Source: Lachnospiraceae bacterium (GTDB lineage: Bacteria > Bacillota > Clostridia > Lachnospirales > Lachnospiraceae). From it: a stretch of 64,000 nucleotides of DNA. A model generated the notes under the pieces. The model worked only from the letters and a program-made list of their open reading frames with translations, was not told the origin of the DNA and did not search any database. The position numbers were made by a program, and so were the translations under genes. Of this stretch, positions 46,373-56,322 are shown in pieces. Location of the stretch: contig JAIEFE010000018.1 in NCBI GenBank assembly GCA_029067085.1, positions 236,474 through 300,473 on the forward strand, read 5' to 3'. The number at the start of each line of letters is the position of its first letter. Positions within the stretch are counted from its first letter, which is position 1.

Positions 46373-46452
46373 CAGCTTCCTTGCTGAATTTTATATCGGA
46401 TAAACAGAGTGGTTTCTTAACAGGAAATAAGCGGAAAAAGAAAATAATCCGG

Positions 46453-46481
46453 TTTACACCCGAAATGCGCTTTGTTATAAT
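46453..46481 (+). promoter_or_regulatory. Promoter of the ABC-class ATPase gene
   Basis: TTTACA (46453-46458), a 17-bp spacer and TATAAT (46476-46481) lie 110 bp before the start codon. Confidence 0.72.
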
Positions 46482-46591
46482 ACCAAGGTATGATTCATAC
46501 AACCAAATAAATTGTAAAACAGCAACAGCCTCGATAATACCGTCTATAAACATTATTTCATAAAACTATGATTCAGAAAGGAATTATCGCC

Positions 46592-48253
46592 ATGAAAACA
46601 CAGGCAGAACTGCAAAGACTTCTCCGCGATATCGACCATAAGGGCTACAAAGCTTATAAGGTTTTGGAAGGAGAATACGACTTCGGTGCGTACCGTCTCT
46701 GCATCGACCACGTACAGGGAGATCCCTTCGCCTCGCCCTCGAGGGTACGGCTCGTATACAGAAATCAGGGCAATATTCCCGCCACTTACTTTGAGAGCAG
46801 GCAAAGGCGCATCGCCGTGGAGGACTATCTTCTGCGCAGTCTCCATCGGAACCTGCGGTCGAGCGACGGCAGGGCCGCAAAGGGCTCGGGCAAGAGTGGT
46901 CTGGTGACAGCCTGCAGAACAACGCAGGAGATTCTGGAGACCACTGCCATGCATATCGAGAAGGATGCGATCACGACCCGCATCGAGGTGGGATTTCCTG
47001 CCTTTGGCAGAACGATCGCAGCAGGAGAACTCTCGCAGATCCTCTTTAAGCTTCTGCCTGAACTATGTGAAAAAACCTTCCGCCTGAATCCTTCCATGAA
47101 ACAGACTTTAGATAAAGTAGTTTTTCTTGCGGATGATCAGCAGTTTATCCGGGAAAGCCTTGTGGAACAGGGACTTGTCGCCTTTGTGGCGGACGGTTCT
47201 ATCCTTCCCAGAGAAAGCGGCGTCTCCCAGCGACCCTTGAGGGACGCTGTGGTATTTAAAAGCCCTGACTCTCTTGCCGTCACCCTGACGCTTCCCCATC
47301 GGGGTGCGGTGCGCGGTATGGGCATCAAACGCGGCATCACGGTGATCGCAGGCGGCGGTTTCCACGGAAAATCCACCCTCTTAAAAGCGCTTGAACGCGG
47401 TGTTTACAATCACATCGCGGGGGACGGGAGAGAACTTGTCATCACCGACGAAACCGCCTTTAAACTGCGGGCTGAGGAGCACCGCTGCATCCATGAAACA
47501 GATATTTCTCTCTTTATCAACAACCTGCCCATGAAATCTGACACCACGTGTTTCCAGACAGAAAACGCCAGCGGAAGCACCTCCCAGGCCGCCAATACAG
47601 TAGAAGCGCTGGCGATCGGGAGCACGGTTCTCTTAATTGATGAAGATACCTCTGCCACGAATTTTATGGTGCGCGACGGGCGTATGGCCCAGCTCGTCTC
47701 AGATGAGAAAGAACCCATCACACCTTTTATCCGCAAGATCAAAAGTCTTTATCAGGATCTCGGTATCTCCACTGTACTGGTGGCCGGCAGTTCCGGTGAT
47801 TATCTTTCCGTGGCTGACACGGTGCTGCAGATGGATTGTTACGAGACGAAAGATGTGACCGCACGGGCAAAAGAGCTTGCCGTACCGCTCACCGAAGAGA
47901 CTGTGAAGAAAACCGATTGGCTGAAAAAGAAGATCCGCACCCAGAAGATCGAGAAGGTGCGGGTACACGGCTGGGACACGATCAGTCTGGACAAGAACGA
48001 GATCGACCTGCGCTATCTGGAACAGATCGTGGGAGAGAGCCAGACCGACGCACTGGCATACATTTCTCAGTATATTTTAGAACGGCTGGCCGACGGCAAA
48101 AAAACGCTGCCCGAATTGGTAAACGCAGCCGCGGATAAACTGGAAAAGGAGGGCGTCCTCTCCATGACCCCGAGAAATTATGGGGCCGGACCCGCGGCGT
48201 ACGTACGCAGGCAGGAGATACTGGCCTGCCTGGCAAGATATCGGCTACTCTGA
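46592..48253 (+). CDS. Predicted ATPase of the ABC class (PF09818 family)
   Basis: A 553-residue soluble protein. It has the P-loop [15 protein letters not shown], a Walker B-like [14 protein letters not shown] and the family segment [10 protein letters not shown]. The N-terminal third ([35 protein letters not shown]) is characteristic of the family, which has no membrane partner and no firmly known function. It may act on nucleic acid. AAAGGA precedes ATG 46592. It is a single gene and its end overlaps the end of uvrA by 9 bp on the opposite strand. Confidence 0.85.
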   Translation: MKTQAELQRLLRDIDHKGYKAYKVLEGEYDFGAYRLCIDHVQGDPFASPSRVRLVYRNQGNIPATYFESRQRRIAVEDYLLRSLHRNLRSSDGRAAKGSGKSGLVTACRTTQEILETTAMHIEKDAITTRIEVGFPAFGRTIAAGELSQILFKLLPELCEKTFRLNPSMKQTLDKVVFLADDQQFIRESLVEQGLVAFVADGSILPRESGVSQRPLRDAVVFKSPDSLAVTLTLPHRGAVRGMGIKRGITVIAGGGFHGKSTLLKALERGVYNHIAGDGRELVITDETAFKLRAEEHRCIHETDISLFINNLPMKSDTTCFQTENASGSTSQAANTVEALAIGSTVLLIDEDTSATNFMVRDGRMAQLVSDEKEPITPFIRKIKSLYQDLGISTVLVAGSSGDYLSVADTVLQMDCYETKDVTARAKELAVPLTEETVKKTDWLKKKIRTQKIEKVRVHGWDTISLDKNEIDLRYLEQIVGESQTDALAYISQYILERLADGKKTLPELVNAAADKLEKEGVLSMTPRNYGAGPAAYVRRQEILACLARYRLL

Positions 48254-51154
48254 TTTATCCCGAGGCCGCGCAGCGGTCCTCGTGACCAAGCTATGCTTGG
48301 TCGGGTCTAACATTTTCTTCACATATATGCCGGTATAGGATTTCTTATTTTTCGCAACCTGCTCCGGCGTTCCTTCTGCAATCACGGTTCCGCCGCCGTC
48401 ACCGCCCTCAGGGCCCATATCGATAATGTAGTCAGCGGTCTTAATGACGTCCAGATTGTGCTCAATGACTACCACCGTATTGCCGCCCTCGGCCAGCTTG
48501 TGAAGAATGTCCACCAGTTTGTGTACATCCGCGAAATGCAGACCCGTGGTTGGTTCGTCCAAAATGTAGATCGTTTTTCCCGTACTGCGCTTGGAGAGCT
48601 CCGTTGCCAGCTTAATGCGCTGTGCCTCGCCGCCCGAAAGCGTGGTGGAAGGCTGACCCAGTTTCACATAGGAAAGTCCCACGTCATTTAAGGTCTCTAT
48701 CTTTCTGCGGATCGAAGGAAGATTCTCAAAAAAAGGCACCGCTTCCTCAACCGTCATGTCGAGCACGTCAAAGATGCTCTTTCCCTTATATTTCACCTCA
48801 AGCGTCTCCCTGTTATATCGCTTGCCGCCGCAGACCTCGCAGGGCACGTAGACGTCCGGGAGAAAGTGCATCTCTATCTTTAGAATGCCGTCGCCGCCGC
48901 AGGCCTCACAGCGTCCGCCCTTCACATTGAAACTGAACCGCCCTTTCTTATAACCCCTGGCTTTCGCGTCCTGAGTGGATGCGAAAAGATCGCGGATCTG
49001 ATCGAAAACCCCCGTGTAAGTGGCAGGGTTTGAGCGAGGCGTTCTGCCGATGGGGGACTGGTCAATATTAATGACCTTGTCAAGCTGCTCAATGCCCAGA
49101 ATTTCTTTATGACGGCCGGGAATCGTGCGTGCGCGATTTAATTCCCTCGCCAGATGCTTGTACATAATTTCATTGACGAGCGAGCTCTTACCCGATCCCG
49201 AAACACCCGTCACACAGGTGAGAACACCCGTAGGAAACTTCACGTCTATTTTTTTCAGGTTATTTTCTTCCGCGCCTTTCACGGTGAGCCATCCCGTGGG
49301 CTTCCTGCGCGTCTTCGGCACTGGTATCCGCAATTTCCCCGAAAGGTACTGTCCCGTCACGGATTCCTCCACCTGCATGATCTCCTCCGCCGTGCCCTGC
49401 GCCACTACTTCGCCGCCGCGGCTGCCGGCGCCCGGCCCGATATCCACAATGTGATCCGCCGCCAGCATGGTATCCTCGTCGTGCTCCACCACCAGCAGCG
49501 TGTTTCCCATATCTTTCAGGTTTTTGAGCGCTGCGATCAACTTATCGTTATCCCGCTGGTGCAGACCGATACTCGGCTCATCCAGAATATAGCAGACCCC
49601 GACAAGCCCCGACCCGATCTGGGTCGCCAGACGGATGCGTTGCGACTCGCCGCCCGATAGTGACCCCGTAGCACGCGACAGAGAAAGGTATTCCAGACCT
49701 ACTTCCATCAGAAAGCCCACTCGCGCCCTGATTTCCTTTAATACACGCTTTCCGATCAGCTCCTGCTGAGGCGTAAGCTTCATATCGCCGATGAATGCGT
49801 GCAATTTTGCTATCGAAAAGGAAGTGATCTCATATATATTCTTATCGCAGATCGTCACTGCGAGAGATTCCTTTTTCAAGCGCATTCCCTTACACTCCTT
49901 GCAGGGTGTGATGCGCATAAAACTCTCGTACTCCTGCTTGCTCCACTCAGAGCCTGTCTCGCGGTAACGCCGCTCTACGTTCTTTATGAGTCCTTCAAAC
50001 GTCACCGGATAGACACCGTTGCCGCGCTGCCCCTGATAATGCACATTTACGCTCTTATCTGTGCCGTTGATGATAATGTCCTGCACCGTCTCAGGTAATT
50101 CGCCGAAGGGCGTCTTTAAACTGAATTTAAATTCCTTTGCAAGAGCCTGCAAGATCGCATTCGTAAAGCTGCCCTTGTCGCCGCTGGACTGCCAGCCCAA
50201 AACAGCTATAGCCCCATCCTCTAAACTGACACGTTTGTCAGGTATCATGAGATCAACATCGAATTCCATCTTGTAACCGAGGCCGAAGCAGACCGGACAC
50301 GCGCCGAAGGGATTGTTGAAGGAAAAGCTTCTCGGCTCGATCTCACTGATGCTGACGCCGCAGTCAGGGCAGGCAAAGCTCTGGCTGAACTGGATGGGTT
50401 CACCGCCGATCACGTCCAGAATCATCAGCCCCTCTGCCAATGAAAATACATTCTCCACAGAGTCCGTCAAACGCCTCTCAATCCCTTCTTTCACCACAAG
50501 GCGATCCACCACGATCTCAATATTGTGCTTAATGTTTTTCTCCAGCTTGAAATCCTCGGCCTCCTCCGTCAGGTCGTAGAGATTACCGTCCACCCGCACG
50601 CGAACGTAGCCGCTGCGGCGTGCCCGCTCAAAGACTTTCGCGTGCTCACCTTTCCGACCCCGCACCACGGGCGCGAGGAGCTGAATCTTCGTACCCTCAG
50701 CCAGCGCCATGACCTGATCCACAATCTGATCGACCGTCTGCCTCTTGATCTCCTTGCCGCAGTTCGGGCAATGAGGAATGCCGATGCGGGCGTAGAGCAG
50801 ACGAAAATAATCATAGATCTCCGTCACGGTTCCCACCGTGGAGCGCGGATTTCTGTTCGTCGATTTCTGGTCAATGGAGATAGCGGGGGAAAGCCCCTCG
50901 ATCCGCTCCACATCGGGCTTCTCCATCTGCCCCAAGAACTGCCTCGCATAGGAGGAGAGAGATTCCATATAGCGCCTCTGTCCCTCCGCATAGATGGTAT
51001 CGAAAGCCAAAGAGGATTTCCCCGAACCTGACAGTCCCGTGAGCACCACAAATTCATTTCGCGGAATATCTAAATCGATCCCCTTTAAATTATGTTCATT
51101 CGCGCCCCGGATCTTAATGTATTCCCTCGGGCGCATCTTTATTGTGTCTGACAT
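48245..51154 (-). CDS. uvrA: Excinuclease ABC subunit A
   Basis: A 969-residue damage-recognition ATPase of nucleotide excision repair. Two ABC modules have Walker [14 protein letters not shown] and [11 protein letters not shown], signatures [11 protein letters not shown] and [11 protein letters not shown], and zinc fingers CPNCG, CPDCG...CPVC and CEACGG...CEVCGG. It ends in a short basic tail. It lies 47 bp after uvrB, so both are probably expressed from the LexA-controlled uvrB promoter. Confidence 0.98.
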   Translation of the reverse strand: MSDTIKMRPREYIKIRGANEHNLKGIDLDIPRNEFVVLTGLSGSGKSSLAFDTIYAEGQRRYMESLSSYARQFLGQMEKPDVERIEGLSPAISIDQKSTNRNPRSTVGTVTEIYDYFRLLYARIGIPHCPNCGKEIKRQTVDQIVDQVMALAEGTKIQLLAPVVRGRKGEHAKVFERARRSGYVRVRVDGNLYDLTEEAEDFKLEKNIKHNIEIVVDRLVVKEGIERRLTDSVENVFSLAEGLMILDVIGGEPIQFSQSFACPDCGVSISEIEPRSFSFNNPFGACPVCFGLGYKMEFDVDLMIPDKRVSLEDGAIAVLGWQSSGDKGSFTNAILQALAKEFKFSLKTPFGELPETVQDIIINGTDKSVNVHYQGQRGNGVYPVTFEGLIKNVERRYRETGSEWSKQEYESFMRITPCKECKGMRLKKESLAVTICDKNIYEITSFSIAKLHAFIGDMKLTPQQELIGKRVLKEIRARVGFLMEVGLEYLSLSRATGSLSGGESQRIRLATQIGSGLVGVCYILDEPSIGLHQRDNDKLIAALKNLKDMGNTLLVVEHDEDTMLAADHIVDIGPGAGSRGGEVVAQGTAEEIMQVEESVTGQYLSGKLRIPVPKTRRKPTGWLTVKGAEENNLKKIDVKFPTGVLTCVTGVSGSGKSSLVNEIMYKHLARELNRARTIPGRHKEILGIEQLDKVINIDQSPIGRTPRSNPATYTGVFDQIRDLFASTQDAKARGYKKGRFSFNVKGGRCEACGGDGILKIEMHFLPDVYVPCEVCGGKRYNRETLEVKYKGKSIFDVLDMTVEEAVPFFENLPSIRRKIETLNDVGLSYVKLGQPSTTLSGGEAQRIKLATELSKRSTGKTIYILDEPTTGLHFADVHKLVDILHKLAEGGNTVVVIEHNLDVIKTADYIIDMGPEGGDGGGTVIAEGTPEQVAKNKKSYTGIYVKKMLDPTKHSLVTRTAARPRDKSE

Positions 51155-51201
51155 TATGCTTCTCCTTTATCCTATTGTCATATTCGACTTGTTTTTCCTC
51201 G

Positions 51202-53187
51202 CTAGGAGTCAAAATCCCTAAGCCTGACTTTCAGTTCCACCATCCGGTCACGCAGTTCCGCAGCTGCCTCGAAATTCAGATCCGCAGCAGCGCGCTTCAT
51301 CTGTTTCTCCACATCCTTGATGAGTTTTTCAAGTTCTGCTTTACTCATGGACTCCGGATCCTTCTCGAAGCGCTGTTCCTCCTTTGCAATGGTCTTGGAT
51401 ATGCTGATGAGATCCCGCACCGCTTTTTGAATCGTGGTGGGCGTGATGCCGTGTGCCTCGTTGTAGGCTTGCTGCAGCCCACGTCGGCGGTTTGTCTCAG
51501 TGATGGCGACATTCATGGAATCCGTCATACTGTCGGCGTACATGATGACCCGCCCTTTCGCGTTTCTCGCCGCTCGCCCGATGGTCTGAATCAGGGAGGT
51601 AGCCGACCGCAAAAAGCCTTCTTTGTCGGCATCCAAAATGGCAACCAATGCAATTTCCGGTATGTCCAGCCCCTCTCGCAAAAGGTTGATGCCAACCAAG
51701 ACATCGAACACGTCAAGACGCATATCCCGGATGATCTGCGCACGCTCCAGCGTGTCGATATCGGAGTGCAGATATTTCACGCGAATACCTACGTCATTCA
51801 TATAGGAAGTCAGATCCTCCGCCATCCGCTTCGTGAGTGTAGTCACCAGGACTTTGCCATGGTCAGCCACCACCTGATTGATCTCGGAAATCAAGTCATC
51901 AATCTGCCCCTCCACGGGCCGCACGCTCACCTCGGGATCTAAAAGTCCCGTAGGCCGGATGATCTGCTCTGTGCGGAAGAGCTCGTGCGCCGCCTCGTAG
52001 TCCGAAGGTGTGGCGGAGACGAAGAGCATCTGATCAATGTGTTCTTCAAACTCCTCAAAGCACAGCGGCCTGTTGTCAAGCGCCGATGGCAGACGGAACC
52101 CGTAATCCACCAACGTGTTCTTGCGGGAGCGGTCCCCCGCAAACATCCCGCGTATCTGGGGGATCGTCATATGGGACTCGTCTATGATGATGAGAAAATC
52201 GTCCTTGAAATAATCGAGCAGTGTAAAGGGCGGCTCACCCTCCGCCATCCCGTTCAGATGTCTCGAATAATTTTCAATGCCGGAGCAGAAGCCTGTCTCT
52301 TTTAACATTTCCACATCAAAGTTCGTCCGCTCGGAGATACGCTGCGCCTCCAGAAGTCTGTCCTCACCCTTGAAATAGCGAATTCGTTCTGAGAGTTCTT
52401 CTTCGATCAGATCGCAGGCTTTCACGATCTTTTCTTTCGCCACCACATAGTGAGAAGCCGGAAAGATCATCACATGCTCCAATGTCGCGTGCACCTGTCC
52501 CGTCAGCGGATCCGTCTCCGCGATCCTGTCGATCTCATCCCCGAAAAACTCTACACGGATCAGATAGTCGCCGCCCTGCGCCGGATAGATCTCCAGCACG
52601 TCGCCTCGCACACGGAAGCAGCACCGGTCCAGATCCATATCGTTTCTGTTGTACTGCATCTCGATCAGGCCGCGTATCACCTCGTCCCTGTCTTTTGTCA
52701 TGCCCGGGCGCAGGGACATACTCATACCCGCGTACTCGTCGGGACTGCCAAGACCGTAGATGCAGGAGACGCTGGCGATCACCACCACGTCTCGACGCTC
52801 CGTCAAAGAAGCCGTGGCCGAGAGCCGCAGCTTGTCTATCTCATCGTTGACGGCGGAATCCTTTGCAATGTAAGTGTCCGTGGAGGGTACATAAGCCTCC
52901 GGCTGATAGTAGTCATAGTAGGACACGAAATACTCCACCGCGTTCTCCGGAAAGAACTCCTTGAATTCTCCGTAGAGCTGCCCTGCCAAAGTCTTATTGT
53001 GGGCGATCACCAGTGTCGGCTTATTTAACGCCTGAATGATATTAGCCATGGTGAACGTCTTCCCGGAGCCGGTGACGCCAAGCAGGGTCTGGAACTGGTT
53101 ACCCTTTTTAAAGCCGTTCACCAGAGCCTCAATGGCTTCTGGCTGGTCGCCGGTGGGTTTATATTCACTGTGTAGTTTAAAGTCCAT
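51202..53187 (-). CDS. uvrB: Excinuclease ABC subunit B
   Basis: A 661-residue helicase-like repair subunit that verifies damage with UvrA and recruits UvrC. It has Walker [16 protein letters not shown], the beta-hairpin region [32 protein letters not shown], and a C-terminal UVR motif ([17 protein letters not shown]). ATG 53187 is chosen because GGAGGTGAT lies 9 bp upstream. A LexA-type box lies upstream of its promoter. Confidence 0.98.
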   Translation of the reverse strand: MDFKLHSEYKPTGDQPEAIEALVNGFKKGNQFQTLLGVTGSGKTFTMANIIQALNKPTLVIAHNKTLAGQLYGEFKEFFPENAVEYFVSYYDYYQPEAYVPSTDTYIAKDSAVNDEIDKLRLSATASLTERRDVVVIASVSCIYGLGSPDEYAGMSMSLRPGMTKDRDEVIRGLIEMQYNRNDMDLDRCCFRVRGDVLEIYPAQGGDYLIRVEFFGDEIDRIAETDPLTGQVHATLEHVMIFPASHYVVAKEKIVKACDLIEEELSERIRYFKGEDRLLEAQRISERTNFDVEMLKETGFCSGIENYSRHLNGMAEGEPPFTLLDYFKDDFLIIIDESHMTIPQIRGMFAGDRSRKNTLVDYGFRLPSALDNRPLCFEEFEEHIDQMLFVSATPSDYEAAHELFRTEQIIRPTGLLDPEVSVRPVEGQIDDLISEINQVVADHGKVLVTTLTKRMAEDLTSYMNDVGIRVKYLHSDIDTLERAQIIRDMRLDVFDVLVGINLLREGLDIPEIALVAILDADKEGFLRSATSLIQTIGRAARNAKGRVIMYADSMTDSMNVAITETNRRRGLQQAYNEAHGITPTTIQKAVRDLISISKTIAKEEQRFEKDPESMSKAELEKLIKDVEKQMKRAAADLNFEAAAELRDRMVELKVRLRDFDS

Positions 53188-53265
53188 ACGCTCAAGATCA
53201 CCTCCGAAATCCATAGTGAGAAACAATGTATATCTCTGGCTTTATGTCGGTGTAAAGCAGTTTTG

Positions 53266-53294
53266 ATTATATCATATTACCTTAAATTTGTACA
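53266..53294 (-). promoter_or_regulatory. uvrB promoter
   Basis: On the minus strand TGTACA (53289-53294), a 17-bp spacer and TATAAT (53266-53271) lie 79 bp before the uvrB start codon. Confidence 0.7.
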
Positions 53295-53303
53295 GTATTT
53301 TTA

Positions 53304-53315
53304 GAACATTTGTTC
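53304..53315. promoter_or_regulatory. LexA (SOS) box upstream of uvrB
   Basis: GAAC-ATTT-GTTC matches the Gram-positive LexA operator GAACNNNNGTTC. It lies 9 bp upstream of the uvrB -35 element, fitting SOS control of uvrBA. Confidence 0.78.
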
Positions 53316-53341
53316 TTTTATCCACTTATGTTATTGGCATA

Positions 53342-53402
53342 AAAAAGCCTCTTTTTTGATAAATATTGTTATATCTTAATTTTACCAAAAAAGAGGCTTT
53401 TT
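53342..53402. terminator. Bidirectional terminator with 17-bp stem
   Basis: AAAAAGCCTCTTTTTTG (53342-53358) is an exact inverted repeat of 53386-53402, with a 27-nt AT-rich loop. It works in either direction. No complete gene ends here. It would terminate the gene remnant ending at 53417 on the minus strand. Confidence 0.75.
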
Positions 53403-53416
53403 CTCAAAGACACAAA

Positions 53417-53530
53417 CTATTTTACACTACCGTCTGGATTTTTAAACCCTTTTACTATCTTTGCATACTGTTTTGGATAATGTACCTTATACCATCCCAA
53501 TCTTGGATTCACTCTGTTACATTTTACTGT
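53417..53530 (-). pseudogene. Possible C-terminal remnant of an unidentified gene
   Basis: A 37-codon open segment on the minus strand has protein-like composition (VNPRLGWYKVHYPKQYAKIV, then GFKNPDGSVK and a stop), followed at once by a strong terminator. It has no start codon or ribosome site and the frame is closed upstream. It may be the end of a lost gene of the same decayed element; I do not recognise the family. Confidence 0.3.
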
Positions 53531-53672
53531 TCACCTTTCTCCTAGGATATACTTACACAGTTCCATTGATTAGCTTGAATAATTCCTAAAGTTTGTTACA
53601 GGAACGTCGATTTCCTTCGGCTAACCGTATATAATTATATTGATAGACTATGAAGAAAAGACGGGTGATTTT

Positions 53673-53735
53673 ATGGAATATATGTCTTGCCCGGAAGCAG
53701 CAAAAAAGTGGGGCATTTCAGAAAGGCGAAACCCG
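53673..53735 (+). pseudogene. Excisionase-like helix-turn-helix gene remnant
   Basis: The first 19 codons encode MEYMSCPEAAKKWGISERR, the typical start of small excisionase-like HTH_17 proteins found in integrative elements. The similarity stops after the recognition helix; the frame continues as unrelated sequence and runs into the response regulator gene. So the gene is truncated. With the integrase fragment at 58840 it suggests that the segment between is part of a decayed mobile element. Confidence 0.6.
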
Positions 53736-53775
53736 CAGATGGGAGAAGAAAAGATAAGAAAAGTGTTGTATTGTA

Positions 53776-53804
53776 ACATTTTGCGGACATTTGCTTGTTA
53801 TACT
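53776..53804 (+). promoter_or_regulatory. Response-regulator gene promoter with ACATTT-N5-ACATTT operator
   Basis: ACATTT occurs at 53776-53781 and 53787-53792, an 11-bp period. The -10 TATACT is at 53799-53804, and the first repeat sits where the -35 would be (17-bp spacer). No TTGACA is present, so an activator bound to the repeats is likely. The same layout occurs before the ABC transporter gene. Confidence 0.65.
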
Positions 53805-53832
53805 ACTTCTAAAGCGCAAAGGAGGACAGGAT

Positions 53833-54522
53833 ATGAAACGAATTTTGATTGTCGAAGATGACAGTCTTTTGAATAAAACATTGGCTTATAATTTAACCTC
53901 TGACGGATATAAAGTCACTTCTGTTTTTAATGTCAAATCCGCTGTCTATCAATTAAGCAGCAACGAATATGATTTAATCCTGCTGGACATTAACCTGCCG
54001 GACGGCAGCGGGTATGACTTATGCAAAAGTAATAAACTGAAACACCCCGATACCGTGATAATCTTCTTGACCGCCAACGATCAAGAAAACGATCAGATAC
54101 GCGGTTATGAAGCAGGTGCAGTGGACTATATTACAAAACCCTTTTCTATTGGCGCATTACAACGGAAAATCAGCGCCATGTTTGCCATGCTGGAACATCA
54201 CAAACCCGCAAAAAATATTTACGATGATAGCAAACTTTTCCTTGACTTTTCGCAGCAAACGGCCAGCCTTAACGGGAAACCATTAGCACTTTCCCCGATG
54301 GAATACAGGATGTTAAATCTTTTTCATAAAAATCCAAAACAGGTACTTACTCGCGGACAGCTTTTAGAGAAACTGTGGGATGTGGACGAAAATTATGTAG
54401 ACGAGCATACTTTGACAACTGCTATTAGCCGCATACGCGGTAAGATTGAAGCCGACGGAGGCACTTATATTAAGACTGTCTACGGTATGGGCTATCAATG
54501 GATGGGGGGCGAAAAGAAATGA
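53833..54522 (+). CDS. OmpR-family response regulator
   Basis: A 229-residue two-component regulator. The receiver domain has the acidic pocket (VEDD), phospho-acceptor D52 in LILLDINLPDG, and the switch residues in FLTAND and YITKPFS. The C-terminal winged helix has LSPMEYRMLNLF, LTRGQLLEKLW and the recognition end TTAISRIRGKI. AAAGGAGG precedes ATG 53833. It is followed by its histidine kinase with a 4-bp overlap and by an ABC transporter. It probably binds the ACATTT repeats before itself and the transporter. Confidence 0.93.
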   Translation: MKRILIVEDDSLLNKTLAYNLTSDGYKVTSVFNVKSAVYQLSSNEYDLILLDINLPDGSGYDLCKSNKLKHPDTVIIFLTANDQENDQIRGYEAGAVDYITKPFSIGALQRKISAMFAMLEHHKPAKNIYDDSKLFLDFSQQTASLNGKPLALSPMEYRMLNLFHKNPKQVLTRGQLLEKLWDVDENYVDEHTLTTAISRIRGKIEADGGTYIKTVYGMGYQWMGGEKK

Positions 54523-55550
54523 AATTGAACCGCCTATCTATCAAAAATCTGTGTTTGCTTATAGAAGCTGGGGCGCTGCTCTCCATGTTGACAATTACCA
54601 TTGTACTTTATGCGCTGACAAGCGATATGCTTATGCTTTTGGGTGGTGCTTTGCTGACAGCCTGTACCCTTGTTTGGCTTATCTTATTGGTGTCATTCTT
54701 TAGTAAGCGGCTGTCTGTATTTACCAACGACCTGTGCCGGACGCTGGATAATATGATAAATGGCAACAAGGAGCCAAAACAAATTAGCGATAAGGAAACC
54801 CTTTTTGCCCGTATCAGCCACCGACTTTCCCGATTATATGGTATTATGCAGGAAAACCGCCGAAAAGTGGACGAGGAACGGCAAGAGCTTCAAATGCTGG
54901 TATCGGATATTTCCCATCAAGTGAAAACGCCAGTAAGCAATCTAAAAATGGTGACGGATACGTTGCTTACAAAGCCAGTCACAGATCGGGAACGGATAGA
55001 CTTCTTACAGGGTATCCGCAGCCAGACCGACAAGCTGGATTTTCTCTTTCAGGCACTTGTAAAAACTTCTCGGTTGGAAACAGGGGCTATCCGGCTGGAA
55101 AAGAGAGACTGCCTATTGTTTGATACATTGGCGCAGGCCATGAGCGGGATTGTCTACGGTGCAGAGAAAAAAGACATTACTGTGACAGTGGATTGCCCAG
55201 AGGATTTGCACCTGTCCCATGATAGCAAATGGACAGCGGAGGCAATTTTCAATCTGTTGGACAATGCGGTGAAATATACCACGGCTGGCGGCAAGATTAG
55301 TGTTTCGGTGGAGCAATGGGAAATGTATGTAAAGCTGAATGTTACAGACACGGGCAAAGGAATTTCAGAGAGCAATCAAGCGTCCATTTTCCGTCGCTTC
55401 TATCGGGAGGAAGAAGTACACGATGAACCGGGTGTTGGTATCGGTCTGTATCTGGCACGCGAGATTATTACCCTGCAAGGTGGCTATATTAAAGTAACTT
55501 CGGAGATTGGCAAAGGTTCAACCTTTTCTGTTTTTCTCCCTGTACGGTGA
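54519..55550 (+). CDS. Sensor histidine kinase with short extracytoplasmic part
   Basis: A 343-residue membrane kinase. Two hydrophobic helices at ~13-34 and ~38-62 are joined by only a few residues, so it has almost no external sensor domain. The phospho-acceptor is H133 (SDISHQVKTP). The ATPase domain has NLLDNAVKYT, VTDTGKGIS and GVGIGLYLAREI. Kinases of this shape often sense through a partner ABC transporter, as in Bce- or Vex-type peptide resistance modules. The ATG overlaps the regulator stop codon (ATGA). Confidence 0.92.
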   Translation: MKLNRLSIKNLCLLIEAGALLSMLTITIVLYALTSDMLMLLGGALLTACTLVWLILLVSFFSKRLSVFTNDLCRTLDNMINGNKEPKQISDKETLFARISHRLSRLYGIMQENRRKVDEERQELQMLVSDISHQVKTPVSNLKMVTDTLLTKPVTDRERIDFLQGIRSQTDKLDFLFQALVKTSRLETGAIRLEKRDCLLFDTLAQAMSGIVYGAEKKDITVTVDCPEDLHLSHDSKWTAEAIFNLLDNAVKYTTAGGKISVSVEQWEMYVKLNVTDTGKGISESNQASIFRRFYREEEVHDEPGVGIGLYLAREIITLQGGYIKVTSEIGKGSTFSVFLPVR

Positions 55551-55570
55551 AAACTTTTTCTGTGCTTCGG

Positions 55571-55599
55571 ACATTTCTGTGACATTTGGGTTTTATAAT
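55571..55599 (+). promoter_or_regulatory. ABC transporter promoter with ACATTT-N5-ACATTT operator
   Basis: ACATTT at 55571-55576 and 55582-55587 (11-bp period) is followed by TATAAT at 55594-55599, with the first repeat at the -35 position and a 17-bp spacer. This is the same geometry as at 53776-53804. Confidence 0.68.
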
Positions 55600-55642
55600 C
55601 GCTCTATCAACGGGCGAACAGCCCCGAAAGGAGCATTTGAAT

Positions 55643-56308
55643 ATGAGCGTTTTACAAACGATTGACCTTAAAAAGTATTATGGCACCGAGCCAAACATTA
55701 CCCGCGCTCTGGATGGTGTCAACTTCTCTGTGGAGCAGGGCGAGTTTGTGGCTGTGGTAGGAACCTCTGGCAGCGGTAAATCTACTCTGCTTCATATGAT
55801 GGGCGGACTTGATACCCCTACCTCTGGCAGCGTCATTGTCCGCGGAGATGAACTGGCGAAAAAGAACGATGAAGAACTGACTATCTTTCGCCGCCGCAAT
55901 ATCGGTTTTATTTTCCAGAACTACAATCTGATGCCGATTTTGAATGTCTATGAAAACATTGTCCTGCCTGTGGAGCTGGATGGTGATACGGTAGATCAGA
56001 AATTTATGGACGAGGTTGTGCAGATGTTGGTCTTAGAGGACAAGCTAAAGAATATGCCTAACAACCTCTCCGGCGGCCAGCAACAGCGTGTCGCTATTGC
56101 CCGCGCTCTGATTACCAAGCCGGCCATCGTTCTGGCCGACGAACCGACTGGCAATCTGGACAGTAAGACCAGCGCCGATGTGATGGGTCTTCTGAAACGT
56201 ACCAGCGGAGAATTTAACCAGACCATCGTAATGATTACTCATAATAACGAGATTGCCCAACTTGCCGACCGCATTGTGCGGATTGAGGATGGCAAAATCA
56301 TAGGGTAA
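55643..56308 (+). CDS. ABC transporter ATP-binding protein (MacB/LolD type)
   Basis: A 221-residue ATPase. Walker [16 protein letters not shown], signature [15 protein letters not shown], Walker [16 protein letters not shown] and the H-loop MITHNN are intact. This subgroup works with FtsX-like permeases in antimicrobial-peptide export or sensing, or lipoprotein-type release. AAAGGAG precedes ATG 55643. It is 14 bp before its permease gene and is the first gene transcribed from the regulator-controlled promoter. Confidence 0.94.
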   Translation: MSVLQTIDLKKYYGTEPNITRALDGVNFSVEQGEFVAVVGTSGSGKSTLLHMMGGLDTPTSGSVIVRGDELAKKNDEELTIFRRRNIGFIFQNYNLMPILNVYENIVLPVELDGDTVDQKFMDEVVQMLVLEDKLKNMPNNLSGGQQQRVAIARALITKPAIVLADEPTGNLDSKTSADVMGLLKRTSGEFNQTIVMITHNNEIAQLADRIVRIEDGKIIG

Positions 56309-56322
56309 GGAGGTGACGGACT

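Noticed and set aside
46287-46553. 88-codon minus-strand frame upstream of mbl
   Set aside because: It covers both promoters and the hairpin of the gap and has no ribosome site or recognised pattern.
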